Shown here piece by piece: positions 42,779 through 52,016 of a DNA stretch of 52,016 nt. Numbering within the stretch: position 1 is the stretch's first letter; each line of letters opens with the position of its first letter. The notes beneath the pieces were generated by a model. That model made no database searches. It saw only the letters and a list, made by a program, of their open reading frames with translations, and was not told where the DNA came from. The stretch lies in the NCBI GenBank assembly GCA_017415995.1, contig JAFQDN010000026.1:1-52016 (forward strand), read 5' to 3'. The stretch is from Akkermansia sp. GTDB lineage: Bacteria; Verrucomicrobiota; Verrucomicrobiia; Verrucomicrobiales; Akkermansiaceae. The position numbers and the translations under genes are program-made.

Positions 42779-43749
42779 GATAAATTGCGCAGTACTTTTC
42801 TGATGGAGTTCAGCACCTGTTCACGGCACTCATCAAGCTTGCCCTGCATGGGAATACCCGCTGCCATCTTATGTCCGCCGCCGCCGTGTTCGAGGGCAAT
42901 ATCCGCCACATTCACACGTTCATCTTTGGAGCGCAGCGAGACGCGGACTTTGCCGTTTTCCATTTCCTCGAAAATGGCGCAGGCCTTCACCTTGGCCCAC
43001 GGGCGTATGTGGTCCACCAAGTCCTTGGTATCCTCCAGGCTGAGCTGCAGTTCTGCCTTTCTGGTCCGTGTCAGTGAGTAGTGTGAGAGGGCGCCGTTTT
43101 CCTCTATGACCATATTAGCGAGCACCTCGCGTGCGGTTATGAGTTCTCCCTCACTTTTTTCATCATATATTTTGCGGTTGATTTCCGCCACATCCACCCC
43201 GGCTTCTATCAGGTCTGCTGCAATTCGCATCTCCGTCGGGCGGGTGCTGCCGTACTTAAAGGAACCGGTATCCGTGCTGATGGCAGCGTACAGGGCTTCG
43301 GCAATCTCTTTGCTCAAAGGTACACCCAGCTCCGTGATGAGTTCATAAATGATGCTGCCGCATGCTGCTGCTTGGCTGCGCACCATGTTGATGTGGGCGT
43401 ATTGTAGATTTGTGCCGTGGTGGTCTATATTCAGCGAAAGCGGCGCAGCTGCCAGCAAGGCTTTCCCGGGGTTGCCCAATCGCCGGTCATCCCCGGTGTC
43501 CACACAGATAAAACATTCCACATTTGCCGGCAGGGCAGGGGGGGGAGGCGTTATCTCTTCGGCTCCCGCCAAAAAGGCGTAGCGCTGTGGGCAGCCGTCG
43601 TGGTTCCACATCTGCACCGTTTTACCGAGGCTGCGCAAGGCCAGCCCAAGCGCCAGCGTGGACCCTATCGCATCCCCATCCGGGCGATAATGTGAGATGA
43701 TGGCAAAGTTGTTCTTTTCCCGTATGGCGTTGCAGATTTCTGTTTTCAT
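42775..43749 (-). CDS. nrnA: DHH/DHHA1 phosphoesterase (NrnA, nanoRNase/pAp phosphatase)
   Basis: NrnA degrades very short RNAs and, in many bacteria, also removes phosphate from pAp. The 324-residue chain has motif I (ISHYRPDGDAIGS, residues about 19-30), motif II (CVDTGDDRR) and DHH motif III (NIDHHGTNLQ). The DHHA1 domain carries the GGGGHKMAAG motif near residue 290. The order nrnA-truB-ribF is typical, since these genes often sit with rbfA and infB. It starts three bases after the eamA stop and overlaps truB by four bases. Confidence 0.94.
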   Translation of the reverse strand: MKTEICNAIREKNNFAIISHYRPDGDAIGSTLALGLALRSLGKTVQMWNHDGCPQRYAFLAGAEEITPPPPALPANVECFICVDTGDDRRLGNPGKALLAAAPLSLNIDHHGTNLQYAHINMVRSQAAACGSIIYELITELGVPLSKEIAEALYAAISTDTGSFKYGSTRPTEMRIAADLIEAGVDVAEINRKIYDEKSEGELITAREVLANMVIEENGALSHYSLTRTRKAELQLSLEDTKDLVDHIRPWAKVKACAIFEEMENGKVRVSLRSKDERVNVADIALEHGGGGHKMAAGIPMQGKLDECREQVLNSIRKVLRNLS

Positions 43750-43752
43750 AAA

Positions 43753-44694
43753 TCAGGTAAGGCTTTCATTATACTCCTCTTCGTAATCATCGTCAAGGGC
43801 AGGTTTTGCAGCAGGTTCCACACTCGTGCTGCGCGTCAGTACCGACTTTGCCAATATGGCCGACAGCACCAAGGCAAATCCGCACCATTGCCCTGCCATG
43901 ATGACCTCCGAGTACACGAAAAAGCCGATGAGCGCCGCCTCCAACGGCTCCAGACACGATACGATGCCGAACTCCAGCGAGCTGAGCTTGCGCATGGCAA
44001 ATGCCACCAATACCAGCACCCCTACGCCTTGGCATAACCCGATTCCCAGCAACCACGGCCACCCACTGCTCAGGTTGTTGAGGGCTCCTGCCGTAAAACT
44101 GAGCGGTATCAGCAACACCATGGTCCCCGCAGCCGATTGCCAGAAGGTGCGCTGCAAAATGCTTACATCCGCCGTCATAAATCGGTTCAATACAATATAG
44201 AGCGAGTAGAATAGACCGGAAAGTAGCCCGTAGAGGATTCCCAATGCATCATTTTGCCCGCCACTGCCGGACCCGGATAGCACGGATACCAGCACTATGC
44301 CCAGCCCGGCTGTCAGTATCAACAATGCATCTCGCTTAGGCGGTAAATGGTGCTCCAGCAAGGCCTCCCACACCGCCGCAAATAACGGCCCCGTTGCCGG
44401 TAATAATGCCGCTATGCCCGCTGAGGTCTCTTGTATCGCCAAAAAATAAAATAAAATGCACAGGCTGATGCCGATGCCCGATATAAATGCCTTGCCGGAG
44501 AACTTCAGGCTCCCTTTGCCCCGTACCACTGCCACTGCTCCGTACAGCCCGATGAGCAGCAGCCCTATCCCGAATCTTCCCAGTGAACATGCCGGTGCGC
44601 TGCATGCAGACTCACGTACGAATACACACAGTGAGCCCATCAGGATTGCTGCCATCATGGCTGCCACAAATGCGCTGAGATATCCTTTGTTCAT
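43753..44694 (-). CDS. EamA/DMT-family transporter
   Basis: Drug/metabolite-type membrane transporter of 313 residues with about ten helices and two internal EamA repeats (residues about 5-140 and 155-285). Typical segments are GLLLIGLYGAVAVV, AGIAALLPATGPLFAAVWEALLEHH and SSLEFGIVSCLEPLEAALIGFFVYSE. The C-terminus is acidic (DDDYEEEYNESLT). It is the first gene of the operon and has a good promoter 25 bases upstream. The substrate cannot be predicted. Confidence 0.9.
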   Translation of the reverse strand: MNKGYLSAFVAAMMAAILMGSLCVFVRESACSAPACSLGRFGIGLLLIGLYGAVAVVRGKGSLKFSGKAFISGIGISLCILFYFLAIQETSAGIAALLPATGPLFAAVWEALLEHHLPPKRDALLILTAGLGIVLVSVLSGSGSGGQNDALGILYGLLSGLFYSLYIVLNRFMTADVSILQRTFWQSAAGTMVLLIPLSFTAGALNNLSSGWPWLLGIGLCQGVGVLVLVAFAMRKLSSLEFGIVSCLEPLEAALIGFFVYSEVIMAGQWCGFALVLSAILAKSVLTRSTSVEPAAKPALDDDYEEEYNESLT

Positions 44695-44702
44695 GTCTTA
44701 CC

Positions 44703-44714
44703 CGCTCGCGAGCG
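44703..44714. other. 12-bp perfect palindrome in the eamA leader
   Basis: CGCTCGCGAGCG lies between the eamA -10 box and its start codon. It may be an operator or a small RNA hairpin. A single copy, so chance is possible. Confidence 0.35.
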
Positions 44715-44719
44715 CGCGG

Positions 44720-44748
44720 ATTATATCACCTCATCTTTCCTATGGCAA
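44720..44748 (-). promoter_or_regulatory. promoter of the eamA-nrnA-truB-ribF operon
   Basis: On the minus strand, TTGCCA (44743-44748), 17 bases, TATAAT (44720-44725), then 25 bases to the eamA ATG. Confidence 0.7.
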
Positions 44749-44820
44749 TCCTTTTGTTGTTTATTATCGACGCTTGTATGTGTTTTCGGATTTTGTTATT
44801 CCGGGTTATTGTATGGAAAA

Positions 44821-44877
44821 CTCCGCTTCGCTATCGCGCGCCGAATTCGGGACTCAAAAGCCGGAGGGGTATTTTTT
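44821..44877 (+). other. terminator-like hairpin in the 44.7-45.0 kb gap
   Basis: CTCCGCTT (44821-44828) pairs with AAGCCGGAG (44858-44866, one bulged C), followed by GGGT and a T6 run. It would end plus-strand transcripts just before the autotransporter promoter, although no plus-strand gene lies upstream. The 296-base gap 44,695-44,990 otherwise holds only the two promoters and a short palindrome; no gene is supported in it. Confidence 0.35.
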
Positions 44878-44880
44878 GCT

Positions 44881-44908
44881 TTGCTTTTGAAGAATACAGG
44901 GTTAAAAT
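44881..44908 (+). promoter_or_regulatory. promoter of the autotransporter gene
   Basis: TTGCTT (44881-44886), a 16-base spacer and TAAAAT (44903-44908) lie 82 bases before the ATG at 44991, leaving a conventional leader of about 75 bases. Confidence 0.45.
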
Positions 44909-44990
44909 AGATTGCGAGAGAAAACAGTGAACAAAAGAGGGGAAAAGCGAGTCAGAAGAACGAAGGAAAAAGCAAACAAAACGCCGAGCA

Positions 44991-47900
44991 ATGAAACTGA
45001 GACTGAACCGAAAGATGCTGCAAGCCGTCATGGCTGCCGTAAGCGCCATTACACTGACGGCAGAGGCAGGTACTGTGTATATAACGGATGGAGTCAATAA
45101 AGATGATGTAATAGGCTCAGAACGTTTTTTTGATACCGGTAAAGGATATTACTTTGAGTGGTTGGATAATAACAATTACTACACAGAACTGCGAGCAGAG
45201 TATAACAAGCAGGGTAATTTTGCATTTTTAGGGGATTTGTGCGACCGGATGCCGAGCAGTGCGGGTAGTTTGGAGGGATATTTTGTAAACCTGACGGATG
45301 ATAAAGATACATGCTGGGCACAGGCCGCCATGAACTTGGTGGAGTATTGGCATACGTATTACGGAGTATTTTACCGAGGCGAGCGCGATTTATTGTATGG
45401 ATATACATATGATGAAGCGTACTTGGGGATGACGGGCGGTACATTGTCGCTGAAGCAGAATTTGGTCTTTTTGGATACGTTCAACAATGAGGGGGATCAT
45501 TTCGGTTCCTACATAGATTGGTACATGAGCGGGGATGACAAGCCTTCTTACAGTGAGGTAGAGGTGAAAGGGCAGGGGGGATATTGGAAGGACGTTTTTG
45601 GGAGCACGGCGCATCGGCACAAAGCGATAAACCGCTACAGTGAGTTGACATCCACCGTTATCTCCATGATGGGGTACGAGAAAGATGGGAACGGCAACTA
45701 TGTGCAGACCACCAAGGGGCAGTTGCTGGGAATCTCCATGGAGGCGCATGATGAAGGCGGACATGCCATAGCCGGGCATGGGTTTGAGCTGAATGCAGCG
45801 GGGCAGCTGACGGCGCTGTGGGTAACAAACTCCGATGATATCGAGTACAAGTTATTCCCGCTTTACCTGAATCCGGAGCAGAGTAGGCCGTGGCTGTATG
45901 AAGATGAGGCATGCACGGTGCTGTGGGAGTACGCGGATTCCAACTGGTATATAGACTGGCTGTACTGCATTGATACGCCGGAGGAATTTGTGACGATGCA
46001 GGAGCAGTACAGCAACCCGGAGCGCGCCATTTTTTGGAATGGGCAAGCCCCCGGCAATGTGGTGCAGATGGAAGAGGGCTCACTGAAAGAACTACCGACG
46101 GCCGAGACAGGATGGGATGTGTATTTATCCGATGCGGGGGAATACACCGGCTATTACCACACCTGGTACGGCAACTGTAGCTATGTTTGCTTTAATGATG
46201 CAGCAACAAGCGGTACCGTGCGGGTAAACAGCACGCTTAACCCATACTCCGTACAGTTCCTGAATACGAATTTGGCTTACACCGTAACAGGTACCGGAAC
46301 AAGCTCCGGCGGCATTAACGTCAGTTTTTTGTACCAAGGTAATGGTGGCAAAGTGCAGCTGAATAGCATGCGCGTGCAGGCCACACAAATGCGGCTGAAT
46401 GCCGGCAGCATGACCCTCAACTCCTCGCTGCTGCGTGGCAGTGTGCTCGGGGTGGAGAACGCAGCAACCCTGACCCTCAATAACTCAGCCATACAGCTCA
46501 GCGGAAGCGGTTCCGCCCTTACATTGGGGGGCACCCTGAAGCTGGCCGGGAGCAGCAGCATAGGGCTGAATGGCGGTTCTCTCATCTTCCAAGCGGGGTC
46601 CACCCTTGCCGTGGAGCTCGGGACGACAACCGCCTCCATCACCGGCGGGAGTTTGCGTTTTGACGGGGCGGTGAATATAGTGGTATCCGGGGCGGGATTG
46701 GTGGATTCCCACACGTATTACATTTTGGGCATAGATTCCTTCAGCAGCTCGCAGCTCAGCAACATGAGCTGTGCATCCGGCGTGTTGGGGTACGATGGCA
46801 GCAGCCTTACCCTCACCTACTATTCCAATACTTGGAAGGACTACAGCGGCACTTGGAGTTCCACCCGTTGGGCGGGTAATTATGAATCCCGTGATGGTAT
46901 GGTGGCTCGCTTCTCCGGGGCTTCCTCCGCACAGAACAAAGTGAGTATCAGCGGTGAGGTGGCTCCGTCATCTATCTACATCAGCAGTGGTAACTACCTG
47001 TTCAGCAATGCCGGAGGCGGTAGCATCAGCACCGGATTGCTGCAAATCAGCGGGACGTCTGCTTTGACAACGGATATACTGCCGAGCGCCGATTTGGTGG
47101 AAGTGGGGGGCAGTGCTGAGTTTACGCTGCGCATCAATGCGGATGATGTGCAGTTGCCCTCAATAGCCCTGGCAACAGGGGCAAGCCTGAACCTGAGCAA
47201 AACCCAAAGCAGCCGGGTGAGCTACACCACCTATGCACCGCAGAAGCTGAATGGGCAGGTAACAGTGGCTGACGGCGTTGGACTGCGCTTACGCGGGGAA
47301 GGTACGGTGCAGGTGGATGCCGTGTTCAACCTGGGTAATGACAGCGGATTGTACCTGAACCCGGCTACCTATGGCAATGCCGTTACCTATAAGCTGAAAA
47401 ACAGCGTCCGCAGCCAAGGCGGATATGTGGTAATAGGGTATGATGACAGTACCGTGGGAGCAACGCGTGTGTACGCGCCGGCGGCAAGCACCGCGGATTA
47501 CTATTTGTGGAAGAGTGGCGAGCTGGTATTGCAGGGAACGGGTGATTTTACCGGTCACGTGTACCAAAACGGCAGCTTGGTGGTGGATAGCGGGGCTGAT
47601 GTGCGTTTTGGGGTCAGTTCCAACGTGCCGGTGTTCTCATCCGAGGTAAATTTGGAGGTGCTGGGCAGCGCCGCCGTGGGCTCGGAGAGCAATCCGCTTA
47701 ACAGCACCTTGGCAAATGCCGTGACTGTGGAAGGTAAATTGACCTTGGCTGTAGATTGTACGGTGGGTGCTACCTCCTCCAAGCGCGTGAGCCTCAATAT
47801 CCCCTCTCTTACCCTGCGCGGGGGTACCGTGCAGGTGGATGCCTACTTTGATAATCCAAAGCAATGGAGCTCATTGCAGACGAATTGCCGTTTGGGGGTG

Positions 47901-50900
47901 GATACCCTCACTTTGGATGGCGGTGGCACCATCATGCGTACCACGCCGAATGGCCAAGGGTATTACGAGTACGGAACGGCCATTTCCGTAGGCACATTGC
48001 AGGGCCGCGGGGACCTGACGCTGGATGTTGATACCTGGAATCAGTTTACCCGTGTCACCATTGCGGATTTGAGTGCCTACACGGGCAACATCAACGTGCT
48101 CAATACCTCCACATGGCGTGAGAACGCCGACAGCAACGGCAATGTGGTGCATTTTCACGTCAATGCCCTGGAGTTGGTGAACCAAGAGCTCAAGGGTGCG
48201 GTGCACTTGGCGGTGACAAATCGTGAGGATTATGCCACGGCTGCCCTCGGGGTATCCGGCAGGGTTTCCGTGCAGGGGCTCAGCAGTGCGGGTACGGGGC
48301 CTGTTTATTTGTTCAGCGGTACATTCAGCCGTGCGGAGTGCCTGACGCAAAAGGGCTTCTTTTACCATACCGCAGCGGATTCCGCAGCTGTGTTGAGTGT
48401 GAATACAGGCAGCGAGTCTTACAGTTTCGGCGGTACGGTAGGTGCTTCTCTCTCCTTGGAGAAAAAAGGCAGCGGCACGCAGAGTTTTACCGGTGATATG
48501 AGCGCCTTCAACGGCTCCTTGGCGGTGCAGGAGGGCGTGCTGGACGTCGCTTCCGCCTTCAGTGCTGCATCTGCGGTGCTGCACACAGGTACCACGTTGC
48601 GGGCGCGTTCCGGTGCAAGCATCAGCTCCCTGACGTTGGGTGGCGGTGCCCAAGTGACTGCGACCGGCGGGGCTCTTACGCTTGCCAACGCAGCCGTGTA
48701 CGGTGCCAACACCCTCACGGCAACAGCGTTCCGTGGTACGGAGTGGATATTCAACCTGACCACGACCGACAGAAAGAAGTTGATGCTCAACATGCAGGGA
48801 ACAAGCTCATCCGCAGTGTTCAGCTTGGAGAATCTGACGCTCAGTTTCGATGAAGCGAGCTTGGCAAACGGCTATTATTATCTTTTTGCTTATGATGACA
48901 ACGTGAGCTTGAGCGGCAGCATCAGCCTTACCAACAGTTACAGCGATTTTTACCATTGGGAGAATATGCTGCTCAATGGTGAAAACATGCACGTGCTGGT
49001 GTACGAGCACACCACCGGCGAAGATGCCCCCATGGAGCGTGATTTTACCACCCTCATTTGGACGGGCACGGGCTCCGTATGGGCTGCTTCCAGCGGTGAG
49101 GAGTCCGCAGCGTGGAGCTGCCAATCGTACAGCAAGGACCTCAACTATTACAACGGTGATTCCGTGTTGTTCAGTACAGCCGGCACCGTATGTTTCAGCG
49201 GTAAGTTGCGTCCGGCTTCCGTGATGGTGAACCATGACTCCGGTTCTTTGCTTTTGAAGCCGGAAAATTCCGCCTCTGTTTTATCCGGCAATATGAGCCT
49301 GACCAAGATGGGTGGCGGTAAGCTTATTGTGGCCGGTAATAACTCATATACGGGTACGACATATCTTTTAAACGGTACGCTGGAGGCTGCATCTGAGCAG
49401 GCTTTCGGCACCGGGACTATTAAGGTAAGCGGTGGTACATTGGAGCTGGGGCGTTATGCGCTGAGTAATGATATTATAGCCGAGGGCGGCACCATCAGTG
49501 CTGTGGCTCATACCGGTTTGCTGAATGTAAATGGTGATGTTACTCTTGCCGGGAACGGTACATCCGGCCGCATCAAGTTGTCCTCCGGCGGGGTACTCCG
49601 CACATCTGCCGGTCTTACTCTGCAAAGCGGGGAATCCCTGATCATTGAGGGCGGGAGCGTGCAGGGCAACCTCACTCTGGCCGGTGGTGAGCTGCATTTC
49701 AGTACAAAGCCGCTGACGGTATCCGGCGTCTTTGCCGTGACGGAGCTTTCCGCGTTCTCGCTGAGTGGCTATGAGCTCGGTAAGGAGTACACCTTGGTAA
49801 ATTACGGCTCATTCTCCGGGGATGTGGGCTTGGTGGACTTGCCGTCCACCGGGGTGGCGCGTCTGGAATATGAGCTCACGGCCGGTTCTTCAGCACTGAC
49901 CTTGCGTGTGGTGGAGGCTCCCGGTACCCTCTCTTGGATAGGCGGTAAAAAAGCCGTGTGGGCAGAGGGAAATTCCACCCTGTGGAATGACGGCATGGGC
50001 GGGTCCGCTTTCTATGCGTCGGATCATGTCACTTTTACATCCGGTTCCATCAGCATTTCCGGGGAGGTGCAGCCGGGCTCTGTTTTGGTGGCTTGTGATA
50101 AGTCCGTGACTTTCAAAACCTCTTATAAAAAGAAGACGGCGAGCTACACCGGCGCCATTATCGGCAATGCTTCCCTTACCAAGTACGGTAAAGGCAAGCT
50201 TACGCTTAATGACGGAAACTTGAATTGGTACGGTGATACGTATTTGCATGCCGGGTCCATTATTGCCAAGGGGGCAACTTCCTTCGGGCGCGGAGATATT
50301 TACGTGTACGGTGGTACATTGGACCTCAAGAGCAAGGCTGTGATGAATGACGTGGTACTGGAGGGCAATGCCGTGATTAAGGGGGGCAAAAAGTACACGG
50401 GGCATTTCACGCTGGCGGGTGGTGAGCTGATGAAGGGCTCCTCACTCAGCATTGCGGGTAATGCCGAGCTGGCATCCGGTACGGTGAACGGCACTCTCAG
50501 CGGGGTGGGTACCGTGGCGGTTACGGGGGATGTGTTCCTGAATACCAAGGGCAAGATTACGGCGTATACTTTGGATATTACGGGTGCTTTGTCGGCGTCA
50601 TCCAAAGGCTTGGCCATGAATACCAAGACGTCCGCCATCACGATTGACGGCGGCTCCCTGAGTTCGGCGGGCAAGGTAAGTGCTCATTCCATGCTGCTGG
50701 ACGGCGGCACGCTGGATGTCACCAATGGCAAGCCTATGTCGGTATCTCTCAAGGGGGCATTTGCTGCCGAGGCGAATTCCGTTGTGCATACCTACGGTGC
50801 TTTCAGTGCGGCTTCTTTCGGGTTGGTGAAATCTGAGTTTGAGCTGGCGATGGATGCAGCGGATATTACGGACAAACTTAAGCCCAAAGCTCAGTCTGTT

Positions 50901-52016
50901 TCCGTGAAGGGGGCTGCCTTGTTGCAGGATTCGGACATGGTGGTAGCGGGCAAGATGACGGTGGGGAGTCTCTCCATGCAGAACTCTTCTCTGTGGCTTT
51001 ATGACCCCTCGGGCAAAAATAAGGCGATGGGGCTGACTTCCAAGGGCGCTCTGACGCTCGGTAGTGGCTCTTCCATCACCCTCAGCGGTAAGTTGTCAGC
51101 CAAGGATTTGACGCTGACGGGTGGTTCCGTTACGTTTACCTCTTCCAAGCTGCAAACTATTGCGGTTAAAAACCAACTGACGCTCAGTGGCGAGGTGGAT
51201 TTGAACATGTGCTGCAATTTGGTGGCGGGTAAGGAGTATAAGCTCTTTACTTTTAAGAGCGGGGTGCTCGATGCCTATACCTCTGATGCCTTGGCGTCCA
51301 TGCTGGGACTGGAGGATGCCGGCTGCCGCCTCAATGTGTATTCCAAGTCCATTACGCTGACGGTGCTTAATCCCTATCTCTGGCAGGATTACATTGAGGA
51401 GAATATCAAGGCGGCAACGGCGGTTTCTGCTGCTGATTCGGTGTGCCGCCCGGATGCGGAAGATGTGGCTGATTCGTCTGCTGAAGAGCTGTTGACGGCA
51501 CCCAAACCCGTGGCCGCTGCGGTGGATCCGCTGCTGCGCAAGGCGGCGGATACGCTGGTGCAGAGCACGTGGGGTACGGTGAATGCCTCCCGCGCGTTCG
51601 GCGACACGATTGCCGCCCGTGGGGCTCATGCCACGCTGTTGGCGGAGGGCAGGGGGGCTGCTTGGTTGTCCACCATGGGTGGCAGCAGCCGTATTTCCAC
51701 GGATGGAGAGCGCAACGGCGCGGATTTCACGCTCAGCGGTGCAGCATTCGGTGTGGAGGGGCGCGTGACGGAAAAATCCACGCTCGGCGTTGCCATTGGT
51801 AACAGCTGGGGCAAGGTGAGCACCTTCTCCTCCTTCCCGGTGGACCAGGATTCCATGCACATCGGCATTTACGGCAACCACACGCTCACGGAAAGCCTGA
51901 CGCTGAGCTGGATGGCCACCCACACCCGCACGGAAAGCGAGCTGAATCTGCTTGGGCTTCCCTACGAGTGGGCGCAGGATGCCCTGCAGCTGGATGCCCG
52001 CCTGACTTGGGCAACC
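44991..52016 (+). CDS. giant autotransporter with IdeS/Mac-like cysteine protease domain (partial, 3' end outside window)
   Basis: The frame is open from 44991 to the window edge (2342 codons, no stop). A signal peptide (residues 1-26, ending LTAEA) precedes a protease-like domain at about 30-340. Cys108 in DTCWAQAAMNLVEYW, His258 in GGHAIAGHGFELN and Asp282/283 in VTNSDD follow the order and context of IdeS/Mac (C66) IgG-cleaving proteases. From about 380 on the chain is a Ser/Gly/Thr-rich beta-helix passenger with PATR-type repeats, such as LTKMGGGKLIVAGNNSYTG near 1437 and LTKYGKGKLTLNDG near 1730. The final segment (AAWLSTMGGSSRIST onward, from about 2225) is the start of an autotransporter beta-barrel. 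The coding strand is G-rich in sampled lines. It is likely displayed on or released from the outer membrane; immunoglobulin as substrate is inference. Confidence 0.85.
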   Translation, partial: MKLRLNRKMLQAVMAAVSAITLTAEAGTVYITDGVNKDDVIGSERFFDTGKGYYFEWLDNNNYYTELRAEYNKQGNFAFLGDLCDRMPSSAGSLEGYFVNLTDDKDTCWAQAAMNLVEYWHTYYGVFYRGERDLLYGYTYDEAYLGMTGGTLSLKQNLVFLDTFNNEGDHFGSYIDWYMSGDDKPSYSEVEVKGQGGYWKDVFGSTAHRHKAINRYSELTSTVISMMGYEKDGNGNYVQTTKGQLLGISMEAHDEGGHAIAGHGFELNAAGQLTALWVTNSDDIEYKLFPLYLNPEQSRPWLYEDEACTVLWEYADSNWYIDWLYCIDTPEEFVTMQEQYSNPERAIFWNGQAPGNVVQMEEGSLKELPTAETGWDVYLSDAGEYTGYYHTWYGNCSYVCFNDAATSGTVRVNSTLNPYSVQFLNTNLAYTVTGTGTSSGGINVSFLYQGNGGKVQLNSMRVQATQMRLNAGSMTLNSSLLRGSVLGVENAATLTLNNSAIQLSGSGSALTLGGTLKLAGSSSIGLNGGSLIFQAGSTLAVELGTTTASITGGSLRFDGAVNIVVSGAGLVDSHTYYILGIDSFSSSQLSNMSCASGVLGYDGSSLTLTYYSNTWKDYSGTWSSTRWAGNYESRDGMVARFSGASSAQNKVSISGEVAPSSIYISSGNYLFSNAGGGSISTGLLQISGTSALTTDILPSADLVEVGGSAEFTLRINADDVQLPSIALATGASLNLSKTQSSRVSYTTYAPQKLNGQVTVADGVGLRLRGEGTVQVDAVFNLGNDSGLYLNPATYGNAVTYKLKNSVRSQGGYVVIGYDDSTVGATRVYAPAASTADYYLWKSGELVLQGTGDFTGHVYQNGSLVVDSGADVRFGVSSNVPVFSSEVNLEVLGSAAVGSESNPLNSTLANAVTVEGKLTLAVDCTVGATSSKRVSLNIPSLTLRGGTVQVDAYFDNPKQWSSLQTNCRLGVDTLTLDGGGTIMRTTPNGQGYYEYGTAISVGTLQGRGDLTLDVDTWNQFTRVTIADLSAYTGNINVLNTSTWRENADSNGNVVHFHVNALELVNQELKGAVHLAVTNREDYATAALGVSGRVSVQGLSSAGTGPVYLFSGTFSRAECLTQKGFFYHTAADSAAVLSVNTGSESYSFGGTVGASLSLEKKGSGTQSFTGDMSAFNGSLAVQEGVLDVASAFSAASAVLHTGTTLRARSGASISSLTLGGGAQVTATGGALTLANAAVYGANTLTATAFRGTEWIFNLTTTDRKKLMLNMQGTSSSAVFSLENLTLSFDEASLANGYYYLFAYDDNVSLSGSISLTNSYSDFYHWENMLLNGENMHVLVYEHTTGEDAPMERDFTTLIWTGTGSVWAASSGEESAAWSCQSYSKDLNYYNGDSVLFSTAGTVCFSGKLRPASVMVNHDSGSLLLKPENSASVLSGNMSLTKMGGGKLIVAGNNSYTGTTYLLNGTLEAASEQAFGTGTIKVSGGTLELGRYALSNDIIAEGGTISAVAHTGLLNVNGDVTLAGNGTSGRIKLSSGGVLRTSAGLTLQSGESLIIEGGSVQGNLTLAGGELHFSTKPLTVSGVFAVTELSAFSLSGYELGKEYTLVNYGSFSGDVGLVDLPSTGVARLEYELTAGSSALTLRVVEAPGTLSWIGGKKAVWAEGNSTLWNDGMGGSAFYASDHVTFTSGSISISGEVQPGSVLVACDKSVTFKTSYKKKTASYTGAIIGNASLTKYGKGKLTLNDGNLNWYGDTYLHAGSIIAKGATSFGRGDIYVYGGTLDLKSKAVMNDVVLEGNAVIKGGKKYTGHFTLAGGELMKGSSLSIAGNAELASGTVNGTLSGVGTVAVTGDVFLNTKGKITAYTLDITGALSASSKGLAMNTKTSAITIDGGSLSSAGKVSAHSMLLDGGTLDVTNGKPMSVSLKGAFAAEANSVVHTYGAFSAASFGLVKSEFELAMDAADITDKLKPKAQSVSVKGAALLQDSDMVVAGKMTVGSLSMQNSSLWLYDPSGKNKAMGLTSKGALTLGSGSSITLSGKLSAKDLTLTGGSVTFTSSKLQTIAVKNQLTLSGEVDLNMCCNLVAGKEYKLFTFKSGVLDAYTSDALASMLGLEDAGCRLNVYSKSITLTVLNPYLWQDYIEENIKAATAVSAADSVCRPDAEDVADSSAEELLTAPKPVAAAVDPLLRKAADTLVQSTWGTVNASRAFGDTIAARGAHATLLAEGRGAAWLSTMGGSSRISTDGERNGADFTLSGAAFGVEGRVTEKSTLGVAIGNSWGKVSTFSSFPVDQDSMHIGIYGNHTLTESLTLSWMATHTRTESELNLLGLPYEWAQDALQLDARLTWAT

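Noticed and set aside
1..52016. tRNA, rRNA, insertion sequences, prophage
   Set aside because: No cloverleaf with TTCGANTC-type arm, no rRNA core sequences, and no transposase, integrase or terminal-repeat pairs were seen in any gap.

Overview
The window is bacterial chromosome and most resembles a host-associated member of the Verrucomicrobiota, probably close to Akkermansia. The evidence is a secreted GH20 hexosaminidase beside a large secreted GH2 galactosidase with discoidin-like modules, PATR-type autotransporter repeats, a pentaheme cytochrome of the ActA type, and many small GYF-domain membrane proteins. There are no phage genes, transposases, tRNAs, rRNAs or CRISPR arrays. The taxonomic call is an inference from gene content, not from a marker gene.

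Left part (1-29 kb). Most genes lie on the minus strand. They are guaA, a tandem M16 peptidase, the GH2 galactosidase, holA, and an operon of exported or membrane proteins (transglutaminase-like discoidin protein, thioredoxin-like protein, pentaheme cytochrome, acyltransferase). A type I restriction-modification operon follows (hsdM-hsdS-YhcG/DUF1016-hsdR). The plus-strand exceptions are the GH20 enzyme, a small putative lipoprotein, and a 1360-residue secreted protein that joins a metzincin zinc-protease domain to roughly 25 ankyrin repeats.

Centre (29.7-41 kb). The gap at 29,730-30,024 holds a cluster of DnaA boxes next to a very AT-rich stretch and is a good candidate for the chromosomal origin, oriC. 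Three perfect 16-bp parS centromere sites (36,340; 39,526; 40,781) lie 6-11 kb to its right, where ParB sites are expected. The sampled G/C strand bias also appears to switch here. This part also carries ribD, a metallophosphoesterase, three paralogous GYF-domain membrane proteins with a DUF2752 protein, argS, a TPR-like secreted protein, a polytopic membrane protein, a YkgJ-like protein and a DUF2156 protein. The 434-base gap before argS encodes a structured RNA on the minus strand, with its own promoter and U-tract, that resembles 6S RNA.

Right part (41-52 kb). A compact minus-strand operon, eamA-nrnA-truB-ribF, is followed by a plus-strand giant that runs off the window. It is an autotransporter of more than 2342 residues whose N-terminus carries an IdeS/Mac-like (C66) cysteine-protease signature.

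Recurring theme. At least nine genes have a recognisable -35/-10 promoter whose -10 box ends only 6-10 bases before the start codon, and a tenth has a gap of 13. This implies leaderless or nearly leaderless mRNAs. Several starts were chosen with this in mind.
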